Below, piece by piece: positions 1 through 11,600 of a stretch of 64,000 nucleotides of DNA (within the stretch, counting starts at the first letter, position 1; each line of letters opens with the position of its first letter). A program made the translations under genes and the position numbers. The notes under the pieces were generated by a model, which was not told the DNA's origin, searched no databases, and worked only from the letters and a program-made list of their open reading frames with translations. The DNA comes from Owenia fusiformis (taxonomy: Eukaryota; Annelida; Polychaeta; Sabellida; Oweniidae): contig CAIIXF020000001.1 of the NCBI GenBank assembly GCA_903813345.2, forward strand, positions 17,255,915 to 17,319,914. The letters run 5' to 3'.

Positions 1-336
1 CTGCGGAGGCTCTGTAGATACATGTTGTGGTATCATACCAGTCAAAATGCTGATTGACTGACTTGCTTGACTTTCGTCTTCTGTTGAAGAATCAGTGGCT
101 ACTGTTTCTAAAGAACAAATTGCTACTGTTTCTGAAGAGATACTAGCTGATGTTTTCCTCTTTGCTGCTTTTCTTCTATTCACATTTACTGTTTTTTCTG
201 TATTATTCAACCTACTGTTCTTGTAGCTGTCCTCAATGGGGTCAAAGTTCCAGTCATAGTGATCATATAGGGATTCTATCACTAACCTCTGTTCCTCAGT
301 TACATTTATCTTCAAGCTGTAAGTTCTGCTTTCCAT
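1..336 (-). CDS. Partial open frame, unknown protein, runs off left edge
   Basis: On the minus strand an ATG at 336-334 (preceded by GAA and followed by G, a fair Kozak context) opens 112 codons without a stop to the window edge. An in-frame TGA lies shortly upstream, so this ATG is the natural start. The product begins MESRTYSLKINVTEEQRL and continues with an acidic/aromatic stretch (YDHYDWNFDPIED). It then has a basic NRRKAAKRK patch that could act in nuclear localisation or nucleic-acid binding, and a Ser/Thr-rich tail with two SLETVA/SETVA-like repeats. I do not recognise a family. It could be the first exon of a host gene or a second protein of the transposon whose transposase lies at 1172-2809. 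The two are divergently arranged, but I see nothing that proves they belong together. Confidence 0.4.
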   Translation of the reverse strand, partial: MESRTYSLKINVTEEQRLVIESLYDHYDWNFDPIEDSYKNSRLNNTEKTVNVNRRKAAKRKTSASISSETVAICSLETVATDSSTEDESQASQSISILTGMIPQHVSTEPPQ

Positions 337-1171
337 TTCACTGCTTGAACTTCAAACATAAAATGACACTGTTTCTTGGATCATAGATTTAGTTTTTAGA
401 ATCTGAAAGACCAGTGAAATGCAGCTTGATAAATGTATATTACTATGGGAAAACCAAGGCTTTCTCCAATTCTTGGAGGTTTTAATAATAAATACTCTCT
501 GGTGGATTCATCATCTGGAATCTCAGATATACTCACTCGGGAAGGTACATTAAATGTTGAATGTCACCAGAAATCTAACATATAATCTTCATATGTGGAA
601 GAGTGTAATTTGTTCACCCCTGTGTTCATGATATGGTACATCCACATGAACTCTTGTAAGGTCCAAATCTAGGTTTCTATTGATGTGACCATGATTGATA
701 ATTAATAAACATGACTCCCTGACTTTGTCAATGAGGCATGTAGAAAATCTCTTGAATTTCCCAATTTTTCAATTTTATAGCTAAGTGGTGAAAGCAGGCA
801 AATCCTAGACCTCTGAGATTTTTAATTGGGGCTGTACCACTTATGTGCCTCATGGCATAAGTTGCAAACAGTTACCTGGATTTTTTATTTTTCTGAACTT
901 TCATCATTAAATTATGGCTAGAATTTGAGTAAGAACAAAAAAGAAATGTGGTTATAATGCAACAATAAAATATGGCTTATCATTTTTGCACTCCCTAGCT
1001 TAATAACTAAAATAAATATAATTATGGTTATATATTTCCCACACTGTCACATCCCTAAGGTACACCCTTTGCCTAAATTGCCATGTGTTTTCAACTGTTA
1101 CATTTGTGCCTTTTCACATATCTTACTAACAGTTACTAGGCAAGACACACATTGTAGCAATCCTAAACTGT
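337..1171. other. Spacer without recognisable gene
   Basis: AT-rich sequence between the divergent left-edge frame and the transposase frame. I see no long open frame, RNA gene or clear terminal repeat. It may hold the left end of the transposon and its promoter, but no inverted partner could be matched by eye to the sequence after 2809. Confidence 0.4.
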
Positions 1172-2809
1172 ATGATGGCAAGTAAAGCTAAGAAAAAGAA
1201 GGAATATAGAGAAAAGCATGGGCGTTCCTCAAGATTCTCAATTGAATGTGCAGGAGGTCAAGAGAAGAAGGAAACTTTGCTTGGAAAAACGAGTAAAATA
1301 AAGAAGTTTTTACACCTGAATGGCAATGTAGATGCCATAGAAATAGCATTAGACTATTGGCTAACACACAATATGCCATCTGCAAGTAGCAACACACATA
1401 CTTCAGCATCATCTGAAGGCAATCTTGAGCCAGAGTCTTGGTACACACCACTAGAGAGACATGAAACTGAGCAACCAATATTTTTTACAACTGAAAAAAC
1501 TGTCAAAAAACTTGTAAGTTTAGTTGAACATCATAGCAGAATATGTCAAGCGGAACTTCAGTTGCAAGAAGTAGTATTACATGGACATGCAGCAACAATT
1601 GCATTTAAATGCCAGGTCAGCGAACATTATGTAAGATGGCCTTCCTCACCCCACTTACCAAATAGCGAGGCTTACGTCAATCTTCGTTTTTTCTTTGGAC
1701 AGTTGACAAGTGGGCTACTGCCTTCACAATATGAGAATGTTGTTAAAGCAGTCGGTATGGGCCATCTAGGTTGGAGAAAAGAGAAGACTTATACAAATGA
1801 ATTATCTTCTCATATCAGTGAAGCGATGAAAGAATCTTGCAAAGCTGCCTTAGATGAAGAAAAGGGGACGTATCCTGATGTCGAGGCAAATGGTATCAAT
1901 ATCATGACGGATGCTCGACATGGTGGTAGAAGAAATGCGTTTGATTGTGATGTGATATGTTTGGGCCACAACAAACACAGAGTTATACGTTCTGAACATG
2001 TTTCAAAGGAAGATGAAATGTCATCTCAAAAGCATGAGGCATTGGGTACTAAACGGATGTATGAATTTTTTGATGCTGAACAAGTTAAAATAAATATTCA
2101 TGCCCATGACAACAACGGTACAATCAATAAAATAATCCGTGAGCACAGAGGACCTGGTGGCAAGGAAACTTTAAACCAGAATGACACATGGCATGCGGCA
2201 AAGTCATTCAGTCGTGAAATAAACAAAGTTTGTAAGGGGCCCAAATATAAAGATGGCGAGACGTGGCACTCGGAACTCATAGACAAACCCGATGGGGCAC
2301 GAAAAAGAGCACAGCAAGTTATTCGAAACTGTGATAAGAATCCGAATACAATCAGGATGAAACTAGAGCAAATTCCAAACCATTATAAGGACAACCATTT
2401 AAATTGCGATGCCATATCAAGCTGTAAAACAAATATCAACTACAGATTAGAGAAAATTAGAATCACCTCACCCATTGCAGAACAATTATTATTATCATCA
2501 ATTAAAAAAACAGAAATTTATAGACACGCTGAACATTATACAGAAGCTATGGACACATTTTATGTTGAGAGCTTCAACAATACGTTGAATATTTTCCATG
2601 ATAAGCGTGTTGTCTTTAAAAAGCAACAATTCGAAATAAGAACTAATCTAGCTGTCGTCCACTGGAATGAAAATGTAGACCGTGATTATTCCAGCATTAC
2701 TGAAATTGATGATCCACTGAATCCCTTCAAACAAAGAAAAGTTTTGAAGGACTACACAACTAATTACAAAAACAATATTTGGAACAAATGGATGGATTCT
2801 ATATTTTAA
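1172..2809 (+). CDS. DDE-type transposase-like protein, intact, intronless
   Basis: A single uninterrupted 545-codon frame. The N-terminus is very basic (MMASKAKKKKEYREKHG). The middle and C-terminal parts carry what looks like an RNase-H-fold catalytic triad: Asp247 in MTDARHGG, Asp313 in INIHAHDNNGT and Glu466 in FYVESFNN. Between the second Asp and the Glu are TWHAAKSF and a Cys/His-rich stretch (HYKDNHLNCDAISSCK). A WH..K motif after the second Asp is known from Kolobok/ISL3-like transposases, so I lean to that group, but the superfamily is not settled. No stop or frameshift interrupts it, so it is either a young copy or a domesticated one. No terminal inverted repeats or TTAA target duplication were found by eye. 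The transposase role is likely; the superfamily is uncertain. Confidence 0.75.
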   Translation: MMASKAKKKKEYREKHGRSSRFSIECAGGQEKKETLLGKTSKIKKFLHLNGNVDAIEIALDYWLTHNMPSASSNTHTSASSEGNLEPESWYTPLERHETEQPIFFTTEKTVKKLVSLVEHHSRICQAELQLQEVVLHGHAATIAFKCQVSEHYVRWPSSPHLPNSEAYVNLRFFFGQLTSGLLPSQYENVVKAVGMGHLGWRKEKTYTNELSSHISEAMKESCKAALDEEKGTYPDVEANGINIMTDARHGGRRNAFDCDVICLGHNKHRVIRSEHVSKEDEMSSQKHEALGTKRMYEFFDAEQVKINIHAHDNNGTINKIIREHRGPGGKETLNQNDTWHAAKSFSREINKVCKGPKYKDGETWHSELIDKPDGARKRAQQVIRNCDKNPNTIRMKLEQIPNHYKDNHLNCDAISSCKTNINYRLEKIRITSPIAEQLLLSSIKKTEIYRHAEHYTEAMDTFYVESFNNTLNIFHDKRVVFKKQQFEIRTNLAVVHWNENVDRDYSSITEIDDPLNPFKQRKVLKDYTTNYKNNIWNKWMDSIF

Positions 2810-4418
2810 TTATACAATATACTTATACTTTACCACATTCCATAGATTATTTACAAGATTAATAACATATAAATACAACATGACTATGTGCATGTAATTG
2901 GATTAACTATCACTGTTGGATATATAAAGATCACATCACTTGAAATGCCTCAGCCAGGATCAGGGTAAGTTAATATCAATAATACTTCATTTACTGCAGA
3001 TATTTTAGGCCATGTGCTTTTGTTGACCTCTAAATATGCACGGATCGCCTGTTGTGATTGGCTCATTTCAAAATAGGCTCCTCCTTCTCAGTTGTTCCAA
3101 TATCAGAAATTAAACAGTAATAATTACAAAAGTAAATAATATCTTGGACTGGATTTAACATGTTTCAATGCCTCCTATATTCATAGATAACTGTGACAAT
3201 TTATTGAGTGATAGGGTTTCTATAACTAGAGAAAATGAGGAAAATGTCAGTGAGCTCAGATTTTGTCTAAATTTTGAATTCAGCCATGTTTTTTCAACTG
3301 ATTCAGGCCTTTTATAGCGGGGGTGAGTCTTTAATGGAAGCATTGTTTATGGTATTGTTGATTTATTTCAAGCACACGTTTACTAACAACTCCATGTGTA
3401 GTAACAAACTTCATGATAACCACACGCTGTGCTTACACCATCTTCTATCTTCCCCCGCACCACTCTGCTCAAACCAACAAAAGACCAACAATACATTAGA
3501 CTGTTACTATAGTGAAACATAATAAGTTGGCACTGTTACTATTGTTTCTCCAGATGATTCCTTGGACACTGGGATGCAACTCTTTTAAATAAGTATTTAG
3601 GCTATACCTCATCACCGCAAACTCTTGTAATATGAAAACATAACTTCATATCTTGGAATTGAACATAGTAAATATTATGTGTGAGAAAGTCAACATACCA
3701 AAGACTAGCACTGTCCCATTTGAAAACAAAAGCACGTGTATACTATTTCTAATTGAAAAGCAAAAATACATGACAAACAAGCACATGAATCCCCGGGCAT
3801 GAACCTCATTCAGAATAAGTCATATGATGGCAGCGATAAAAACAGAGATAATGATGTTGAAGTTGATTGCATCGGTGTGACGTCCTTGGTTTTTATTCAG
3901 ACTTCAAGAGATTGAAAAAAATTCATAGAAAATTGCCATCATTTTGAATTGCAAAGCTTATATTCTCTGAGGGACTTCTTTGTTATTTCACCGAGCAGAA
4001 TTATATAATAATTGATTGCTCCGCCTTATCAATTATTCTTCTAATTACCGCCGTGCTTTGTGTCAATACGCAGTATTAACTAGTTCCAATATTTATTCAC
4101 GTTGGTTGATGTGCGCGCATTGATTGCCTTGGTCAACAGTCTATCCTTACTGGACTAATACCTTTCCCAATGATCGTATTGCAGCAACGGTATCAGTCGC
4201 ATTATAGTCATTCTCTTGTAGTTCCGACTTGTCATCTTCAAAACGAGCTGTCATTAATTTTGGTTTCGAAGACACAGTTCGCATTTTACCACTTATTGAA
4301 GGATAAGGTTTTTGGTTTTTACTTTTTGTGATGATTTTTTTTCAAATATTGTACTTCCATATTTCGAGCCATCTTTTCCTTTTCGATGGATGATATTTTT
4401 CAAATCATGGCAGTTCTT
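2810..4418. other. Spacer without recognisable gene
   Basis: About 1.6 kb of AT-rich sequence after the transposase. The short open frames here (3155-3343 minus, 3274-3522 plus) have no recognisable domain. It may contain the right end of the transposon. Confidence 0.4.
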
Positions 4419-4420
4419 TG

Positions 4421-4459
4421 ATTGGTCAAAATAGCAGATGGGTTTTGATTATTTAAATA
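4421..4459 (+). promoter_or_regulatory. Possible CCAAT plus TATA-like promoter
   Basis: A reverse CCAAT box (ATTGG, 4421-4425) lies about 25 bases before a TATA-like TATTTAAATA (4450-4459), and an ATG with a good downstream splice donor follows at 4522. The arrangement fits a pol II promoter for the zinc finger gene, but both motifs are common by chance in AT-rich DNA. Confidence 0.3.
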
Positions 4460-4521
4460 CGATTGTTATTGACCAAAAACCGTAAGCTTTGTCTGCAATC
4501 GATATAATCCTGATTAATAAA

Positions 4522-4550
4522 ATGTCACGTCGAAAGACTATCGCAGTTGC
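4522..4550 (+). CDS. Candidate first coding exon encoding MSRRKTIAV
   Basis: An ATG at 4522 opens MSRRKTIAV followed by a phase-2 GTAAGA donor at 4551. MSRRK matches the start of the NuRD-recruiting motif of SALL, FOG and BCL11 proteins. The exon cannot join directly to the zinc finger exon at 5140, which starts in phase 0, so at least one unseen intermediate exon would be needed. This is a suggestion from motif and position only. Confidence 0.25.
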
Positions 4551-5139
4551 GTAAGATCAAGCTTGAGCTAAAGCTAAGAACACGTTTTGTCTCACACCTT
4601 GCATATGTAACAATAGCATAATCTACACAAGGTAATGATCCAATGTATATTTATTCAAATCCTAACAGAAAATTAAAGGGCGCACTTATTGGTGTACATA
4701 AGTTCTTAAGCTTTGTCTCAAATAGTTTCAGCATTGTTAGGCTCGAGCTCTGCACCAGGTCTTGTGTGCATTTGGTTTGGTTTTCTCAGTGTTGTTCCTT
4801 CCACGGTAGTCGGGTCAGTGTGAAGAGCACTTTCCCCGTGTTTACATCAGTTTAGCAAACTCTCATTGACACCTTTCATTCAATACTTGACCAAGAGAAA
4901 GTGTGTAGAAAGTTGTACATTCGTGTCGGGGATGGAGGTAAACTAATTACAATGCCACAAAGAGCTTTCAAATTAAACACCACTGCGCTTTTAGAACGTA
5001 TATCAAATCATCAATGTACGTCACTTCAATTATAACATATAATGTGATGGGATTTATGAGCTGGCCAAATGGACTTGATGATCCATTGTATTTTAAGATT
5101 GTATTGTTAAAACATTAAATGTGCTTGGTTTATTTACAG

Positions 5140-6143
5140 AGAATTCACACTGGGGAGAAACCGTTCAAGTGCGAAATCTGTGGCAGAGCGTTCCGCCAAC
5201 CCGGGAACCTGACACGTCACCGTCTGACCCACACCACCGTTAAACCGTACGTCTGTTCCACATGCGGCAAAGCGTTCAACAGAGCTTCAAATCTTCACAC
5301 ACATATGCGCACGCATACCAACTACAAACCTTTTATGTGCCCATTTTGCGGCAAAGGGTTCCATCAAAAGATTGACATGAAGATCCATTCCTACACACAT
5401 ACAGGTTAGCCCTTCATGTCTTGTTTCATATACTGTTCCATAATATTTGGCCTTTAACAGGATATAGAACATATAAGTGCATAGAAATACAGATTAAATA
5501 TGTTCATTATGTTATTCATATGCATTTATTTTATTAGGAGAAAAGCCACACAAATGCCGTCTTTGTGGGAGAGGTTTCAAGCAACTTACGCATCTAACCT
5601 ACCACATGCGTACGCACTCTGATGACAAAATGTACCACTGCGAGGACTGTGGAAAAGGATTTAATCAGAAAGGAAACCTACAAGCACATGTGTTTGGACA
5701 TACAGGTAAGGCATAATGATTGCATGACTGATAGATCTTGGACTCTTCCATGGATACTTAAAATAAATCATCTGTTTTAAAAGTCATTAGGCCAGTATGG
5801 TTACATACTGTGGGGTAGGGAGGGGGAGCACATGAGTACGTCAACAAACACATCAACTAAAAACGACCTTCGAGAACAAAAAGACAAGCACCAACGAGTT
5901 ATATTCCATTTCTATTAAGAATTATCCATTTTGTGTCTATCGTCATATGTAAAACATTTCACAATCTATGTTACATATCCATAATTCATTTTACTTACAG
6001 GTGAAAGACGACACAAATGTGATGACTGCGGCAAGGCTTTCACACTGGCCAGCACTCTGAACACCCACCAAAGGACACACTTAGAAGATAAACATTTACC
6101 CGTTGAAAGTCACGAAACGTTTCTTCCAAAATCATTCCCTTAG
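5140..6143 (+). CDS. C2H2 zinc finger transcription factor (FEZF/GFI-like), 3' exons
   Basis: Three exons, 5140-5404, 5538-5705 and 6001-6143, encode six tandem C2H2 fingers with HTGEKP-type linkers and end with ...ETFLPKSFP and a TAG at 6141. Both introns are phase 1 and cut the Gly codon of the HTG-EKP linker. The first exon follows a strong acceptor (TATTTACAG) and begins RIHTGEKPF, the tail of an earlier finger or linker, so upstream coding exons are missing. Finger text such as [28 protein letters not shown] and [12 protein letters not shown] resembles both FEZF and GFI fingers. I cannot decide between them or a lineage-specific relative. Expected role: sequence-specific DNA binding in the nucleus. 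An ATG at 5119 would give a short alternative start ([12 protein letters not shown]), but the splice acceptor reading is preferred. Confidence 0.85.
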
Positions 6144-8500
6144 TCTGTTAGTTATCATATGCCATCCACTTATCAAGTGATTTTGTTACGAACAAAGTGC
6201 ATTGTGGTTATGACATGGGTATGACGTCAATTAATAACATTTGACAAACTCCTTGGTTGAATTTATAAGATGATATTCACGAGTGCTTATCATTTTTCAA
6301 ATGTCTCCATTTGAGGTTTCTCAATATTTTCATATAAATTGTGCAATTGAAACTGTTATTTGTTTATATATATATACATTTGCCAAACATTCCATTTACA
6401 ACAGGGTGGAATACTTATTTAGATGCAGATCAAGAATAGGTTGTTCTTCCGAAGTTACTCGTTCCATTAGTTTACATTTAAACGTTACTCTTAAACTATA
6501 ATAATGGACAACATGCATCATGATAAACCATGACATCTCAAATCTTCTCAGGGTAAAATAGAAAGATGATATGAGTATCAGAATGGACAGCATGGAGTTT
6601 GTTAACAATCTGATCCTTTTTCAAAGGCCTTCATTTATGCTTAAATTATAGTAAGTATGAAATACCCTTGCAGCAAGGAAGAACAAATTAAACAAACTTA
6701 TAATAAAAAACAACAACTTAAAATCAATCTTATATTGCTGAATAATATTTATAATGAAGTCCATTAAATTGTATGCCATCTATTGACTGTCTTCGAGGAA
6801 ATTGTAATGTTGGTTGACTTCATTACACGGGGTCGACAACAAGTATTATCCTTTGGAATACTGGTGTAAGATAAAGTGAGACTCTGATAAATCAGAATCG
6901 CCATGGGTTGACTTGCTATTCAAATATTTGTGTAAATATCACATGATCACCATATATTATTTATTGAATTATAGATGTTATTCTTGTTGTTTGTTATAGT
7001 ATAAAATTTCAATAAAGATATAAAAAATAAATACGCACTGTGTATTGTACTTCTTCAGGGTTGAGGATCTCGCTATAAGCGTCTGTGTTATTGTTCCAGA
7101 TTCTATTGTAGGTAACCAATGTTGTATGAGTTTCTTAAAGTTTGATACGACAGTAATATGATAGATATTCCTCTCAAAGTTTTTCACATATTTAACATAT
7201 TAATAAGTTTCGAGATATAATCAATGAAAATTGAGAAAAGGTCAAATTTCGAAATTTTTCAAGGTCACATCATAAATTTCTTCAAACTGAACACATCTTC
7301 TTTAAGCTTCAGATTGGCAAGAGTTCAAATTGAAATTTGAGTTGACCTTTACTTGGCCTTCAAAAGGGCCTCCCTATCCATCCATCATTTTTGATTTAGA
7401 AACATATATACATCTGAAGATGACTCTATTAGTAGTCATTGTCCAGCACTTGATAGCAAAATACTTTTTCAAAACTGAAAAACTACATGTTCATTTACTA
7501 TGATAATGGCTATGAAATAGCAAAATGCATTTAAAGATAGCAGCATTTGTATACTACTGCCCGGGTGTGCTAAAACCCTCTAAACAGGGGGTAGAAAAGC
7601 GTCCAGTATTTTCGTCTGGTACAACTGGAGATACAGGACGCAGACCTCCGTTTTCGATCCAGAGAGAGGTAGGTGGGATTTTACTCGGTGGCCTTTGATC
7701 GTTTTACAATGTTTCCTTAGTACCCCGGACAGGTTGAATGATGCAGTCATGTTTCTACTCTATATTTGCAATGAAACAACCATTCTTATTGAAATTTTCA
7801 AGATTTATTCTACAGACAATTTCCAACATGGAAAATAAATATTTTTTCAAAATTTCCAATTTTATGATTTTGACAGGCTTTTTTCAAAAACACTTCATTG
7901 TCAATAAAATACAGATTGTAGATTGGTATGCGAAGGGTTTACGTTGAAAGGTCTGACCAGGAGTGAATAGCGGTCGAATAGTCTGGTCATTGGTCAAGCT
8001 TGAATAGACTGATATGCAAAGAGTTCGTCTGGTAACGGCCTATGAATAGATATTTAGAACAATGCAAAGGGTTTACGACCGGCTGAATTGTCTGGTCAAA
8101 ACATAAAACTAAACCTAAAATAATATTATGATGTTTTGAATGAATTAAAACGTGAAAACATGTAAATAAGTACGCAGATAAAACGTTTATACTCTTATCT
8201 TAGAATGGAATGATTCATGGTTTTAAACATTATAATTGAATTGAATCAATAATCCATTGCCGCAGCTGTTTTAAAATGGCATTTCTCTCTCAACATTGGG
8301 TGGTAACAAGCGATATGATAGCATGGCTGAGTCAGACCTAGAGAATCGAATACAACTATTGATTTAATTTCATTATGAAGCACTGGAATAAATTTTTAAA
8401 TTACGTGGGAATTGTAATTATAAATTCAAAACACATTTGCATTCCGTTGGATAGAATAAACATATTAACGGACTTCACCTTAAGGAGGACAAATCTGAAG
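6144..8500. other. 3' UTR and intergenic spacer
   Basis: No gene recognised between the zinc finger stop and the promoter of the ZP gene. A motif with 'ggtttacg' and 'gtctggtca' recurs loosely between 7930 and 8100, without clear borders. Confidence 0.4.
7011..7016 (+). terminator. Possible poly(A) signal for the zinc finger gene
   Basis: AATAAA about 870 bases after the zinc finger stop codon, in AT-rich sequence without an intervening gene. It would give an ordinary-length 3' UTR. Closer variants cannot be excluded. Confidence 0.3.
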
Positions 8501-8513
8501 CGCTTTATAGCGA

Positions 8514-8521
8514 TATAAATA
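8514..8521 (+). promoter_or_regulatory. TATA-like element upstream of the ZP gene
   Basis: TATAAATA about 100 bases before the start codon at 8615. A second similar motif (ATATAAAAAC) follows at about 8528. Either could place the transcript start at 8540-8570. Confidence 0.35.
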
Positions 8522-8614
8522 CTTATCATATAAAAACAATTTTAAGTAGAATTACTTTAAAGTGATAACACGTGTTAAATTGGATAAAGACTGACTGGAT
8601 TATTATAGATTATC

Positions 8615-11600
8615 ATGGAAGTGTTTAGCCATGTGCACACGCTGTTGTCTTTTTTACTTGCAGTTCTTTTTCTTGTGGACTCAGTCAGTTCAGGTTTGTA
8701 TTCACTACGCACTTTGTTGTTATCATTGCCATTGGCCGTAGTTAGGATTCAAAACCAGGGGAGGCAAATTTAAGTGGGAGAGGCAAAACTTTCCTCCAAA
8801 GTGGATATTGTACAGGGTGGTCCAAAAAAGTGAACTGCTTCAACAGGTTGTATTTTCCTTAAAACATGCATGTATTGGCTCATGTTATCACATATTGTAA
8901 GAAATTTTTGTTGATGCCATAATTCATTCTCAGCCTTGAATTTTGTAGAAATTACAAGACTTAAGCAAACATTCCTAAAATTAGTTATTGTGCAAAATGT
9001 TACCAATGTGAAGCACGGGAATTGTTGAAACATATTGGATGATCTGAAAAAAACTTTCAGTGAAAGCTTTGAGTCATATTGCATTAGAATTGGTCCATGG
9101 TTAATGAAGATATTGACATTAATATCATATGGGGCCATGTTGTGATTTCACTTAAGATGTTTTCGTCTTTGGAAACTTAGAACATTTCTACGGATCACAA
9201 TAACTTTGCAACTAACGGAGGTAGGATGCTAATTTTTACACAATAATGTGCGAGATTCAAAACCAAACAAAGTCAGAAAACATTAGGTTTTTCAGACTGC
9301 GGCTAAGATAGTTGAAGGGTTGAAGAATCGCAGTAACATTTTATCCATTTTCAGTGACGTTTAAATTTGAGGTTAAAATTTCTGCAAATTTCAAGACTTA
9401 AGAAGAATGTATGGTACCAACAAGAATTTTAGACCATCCTCTACAACATGTGAACTATGAAAAAATTCTTGCTGGTAAAAAGGAAAATATAGCCCGTTGC
9501 AGGGGTTCACTTTTTTGGACCACCCTGTATATAGTTACCAAATGACACAATGTGCTCAATTTCACAATACAAACGTCTAGAAATATTTCTTTACAAGAAA
9601 CTTAGCTTAACTTAGTAATATGGTAATTACTATGGTTTCTTAAATTATGTGTACCATAATTGAATGGTATCATCATACGGTCAGTTGTAGAAACTTAAAT
9701 TACAAGTCCTTAAAAGTATCTGTGTCCGTGTATGTGTTTGCGAAACGAATATAAATATCATGTAAAAATGCTGTCAGTTGATACGAATTTAATGTTAAGT
9801 CAATACAACAAACCGGTGTACATTGGAGTAAGCACACCCTATTACACAAGGGCCAACTTCAGCAATATTGGGCAGTATCACTATCTAAGTGTGACATTCC
9901 TTAGTTTGGCACCAACGTACTGTAGTCAAGACAACAAATCGGTGTACATTGGAGTACTGTAATGACTACATTACATTAGTGTAAAACTAAGGGCTGTCAC
10001 ATTTAGATACTGATACTGCCCAATGTTGATGAAGCTGGCCCCTGTGTAATAGGGTGTGCTTACTCCAATGTACGCGAGTTTGTTGTATTGGATACATTAC
10101 GTAAGTTTCAAACTAAGGACTGTGCCATTTAAAGCATTAGACTAATTAGATGAAATATCTCCATATATCAGAGCCTCTCTAAGTCTTTTTAAACTATCCT
10201 ATTAGTGGAGATTTAGTTATTTGCTAGATTTGACCCATGTCATTCATTGTTACTTGATTCTTGTTATTGATTTGCATTGAATTGGCCTCATCCTTCCACC
10301 AAGCTTAAATGGGTCTGAAAAGTTGCCATGAACAAACTCATAGATTCTTGGAAGCAAATTGATAGAAGGTCGTGAAAGGCCGAGTGAAATGCATGAAAAA
10401 TGTTTTGTCAAATGAAAAAATATGTCGAAAAACCTAAAAATTCAAAACATGATCTTGCATCTCGAATGACCTTTACTGAAGTCATCAATATGTTTTGATT
10501 CAATTTATTACAGTGTTTTCAGAACTAACCAACCAATATAATTATTGCTATGTGAGATAAAGCTGTGATAGACATAGATAATCGGCCCAGGAATATTTCT
10601 AATGCAGGTGTAATTAAACATCATAATGTTTATCATAAACAATAATATCTTATTTTATAAAAGCTGCTGGTCTAAAGCCAATGTCCTCTGATATCTTCAT
10701 CTTTCTCCATAACCAGTTTTACCCCAGTTATTTCCAGTTTTACTAGGGGATAATGGGCAAATGTAAATTAAACAACTCTCACCATTTTACAAATGAGTAT
10801 GCTTGAGTTGCAGTCCCCATAAAGTAGTCCATAAAGTAGTACTCACTTAACTTACACATACTAGTATACGCTATTCATTGGCGTTAGCTATTATGACAAA
10901 AATGACGTTTTCCATTTTCCTTTATTAAATATCAAAAATAAGGATTTGCCTTTAGTCCATTCCAAGTGTTTTAATACACCAGGCTTTATAGAATACCAAT
11001 TCTCCAGAATGGAGTCTTGTATTTAAGATTTTACTTCACATACAAGTGAGAGACAAGTGCCCCTTCATAAAACGAATTTCAAAAATCGACTGGAGCTTGG
11101 ATGAAGAAATTAATTTCGTGATTAGGAAATAAAATGAATATCAGACGATGATGTATTCAAAGATTACAAAATAATCGTACAAACATGTTTTTATTTGATT
11201 ATTGACGAATTTGAACTAGTTAGTGGATTATGTGTATGAGGCGAACACCCTAAAGGTCGTGCCAATTACAAAACCGTACTGTATCGAACTTTGATTCACT
11301 GCAAGTAAAAGTGTGTTTCTTTCAAGAACAGCATTGCTCCATCTGTGCAAATCGTATTATCGATATTTGTTAATAAATTGAAATGTTAATGAATCAACAT
11401 GTTTATTCTAGTGTTGATTGGAAATTGTGTAAGCATATCAAACACCATGTCATGTTGAAACTTGGAGGGTCTAGTTCTTGATTGTTTAGTATTGCCTCAT
11501 AATGATTTATCAGAGAACTATTTATCTCATGGTTGTATCACAATACAAAACATGTTTCTAGCCAGTACAAGGGATAGTATAGGCTGTGGATCACAATATA

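Noticed and set aside
150-386. 78-codon plus-strand frame
   Set aside because: Overlaps the better-supported minus-strand open frame 1-336; reads as the antisense of it.
8770-9138. 122-codon minus-strand frame
   Set aside because: Lies mostly inside the mariner-type element at 8813-9527 and shows no transposase signature.
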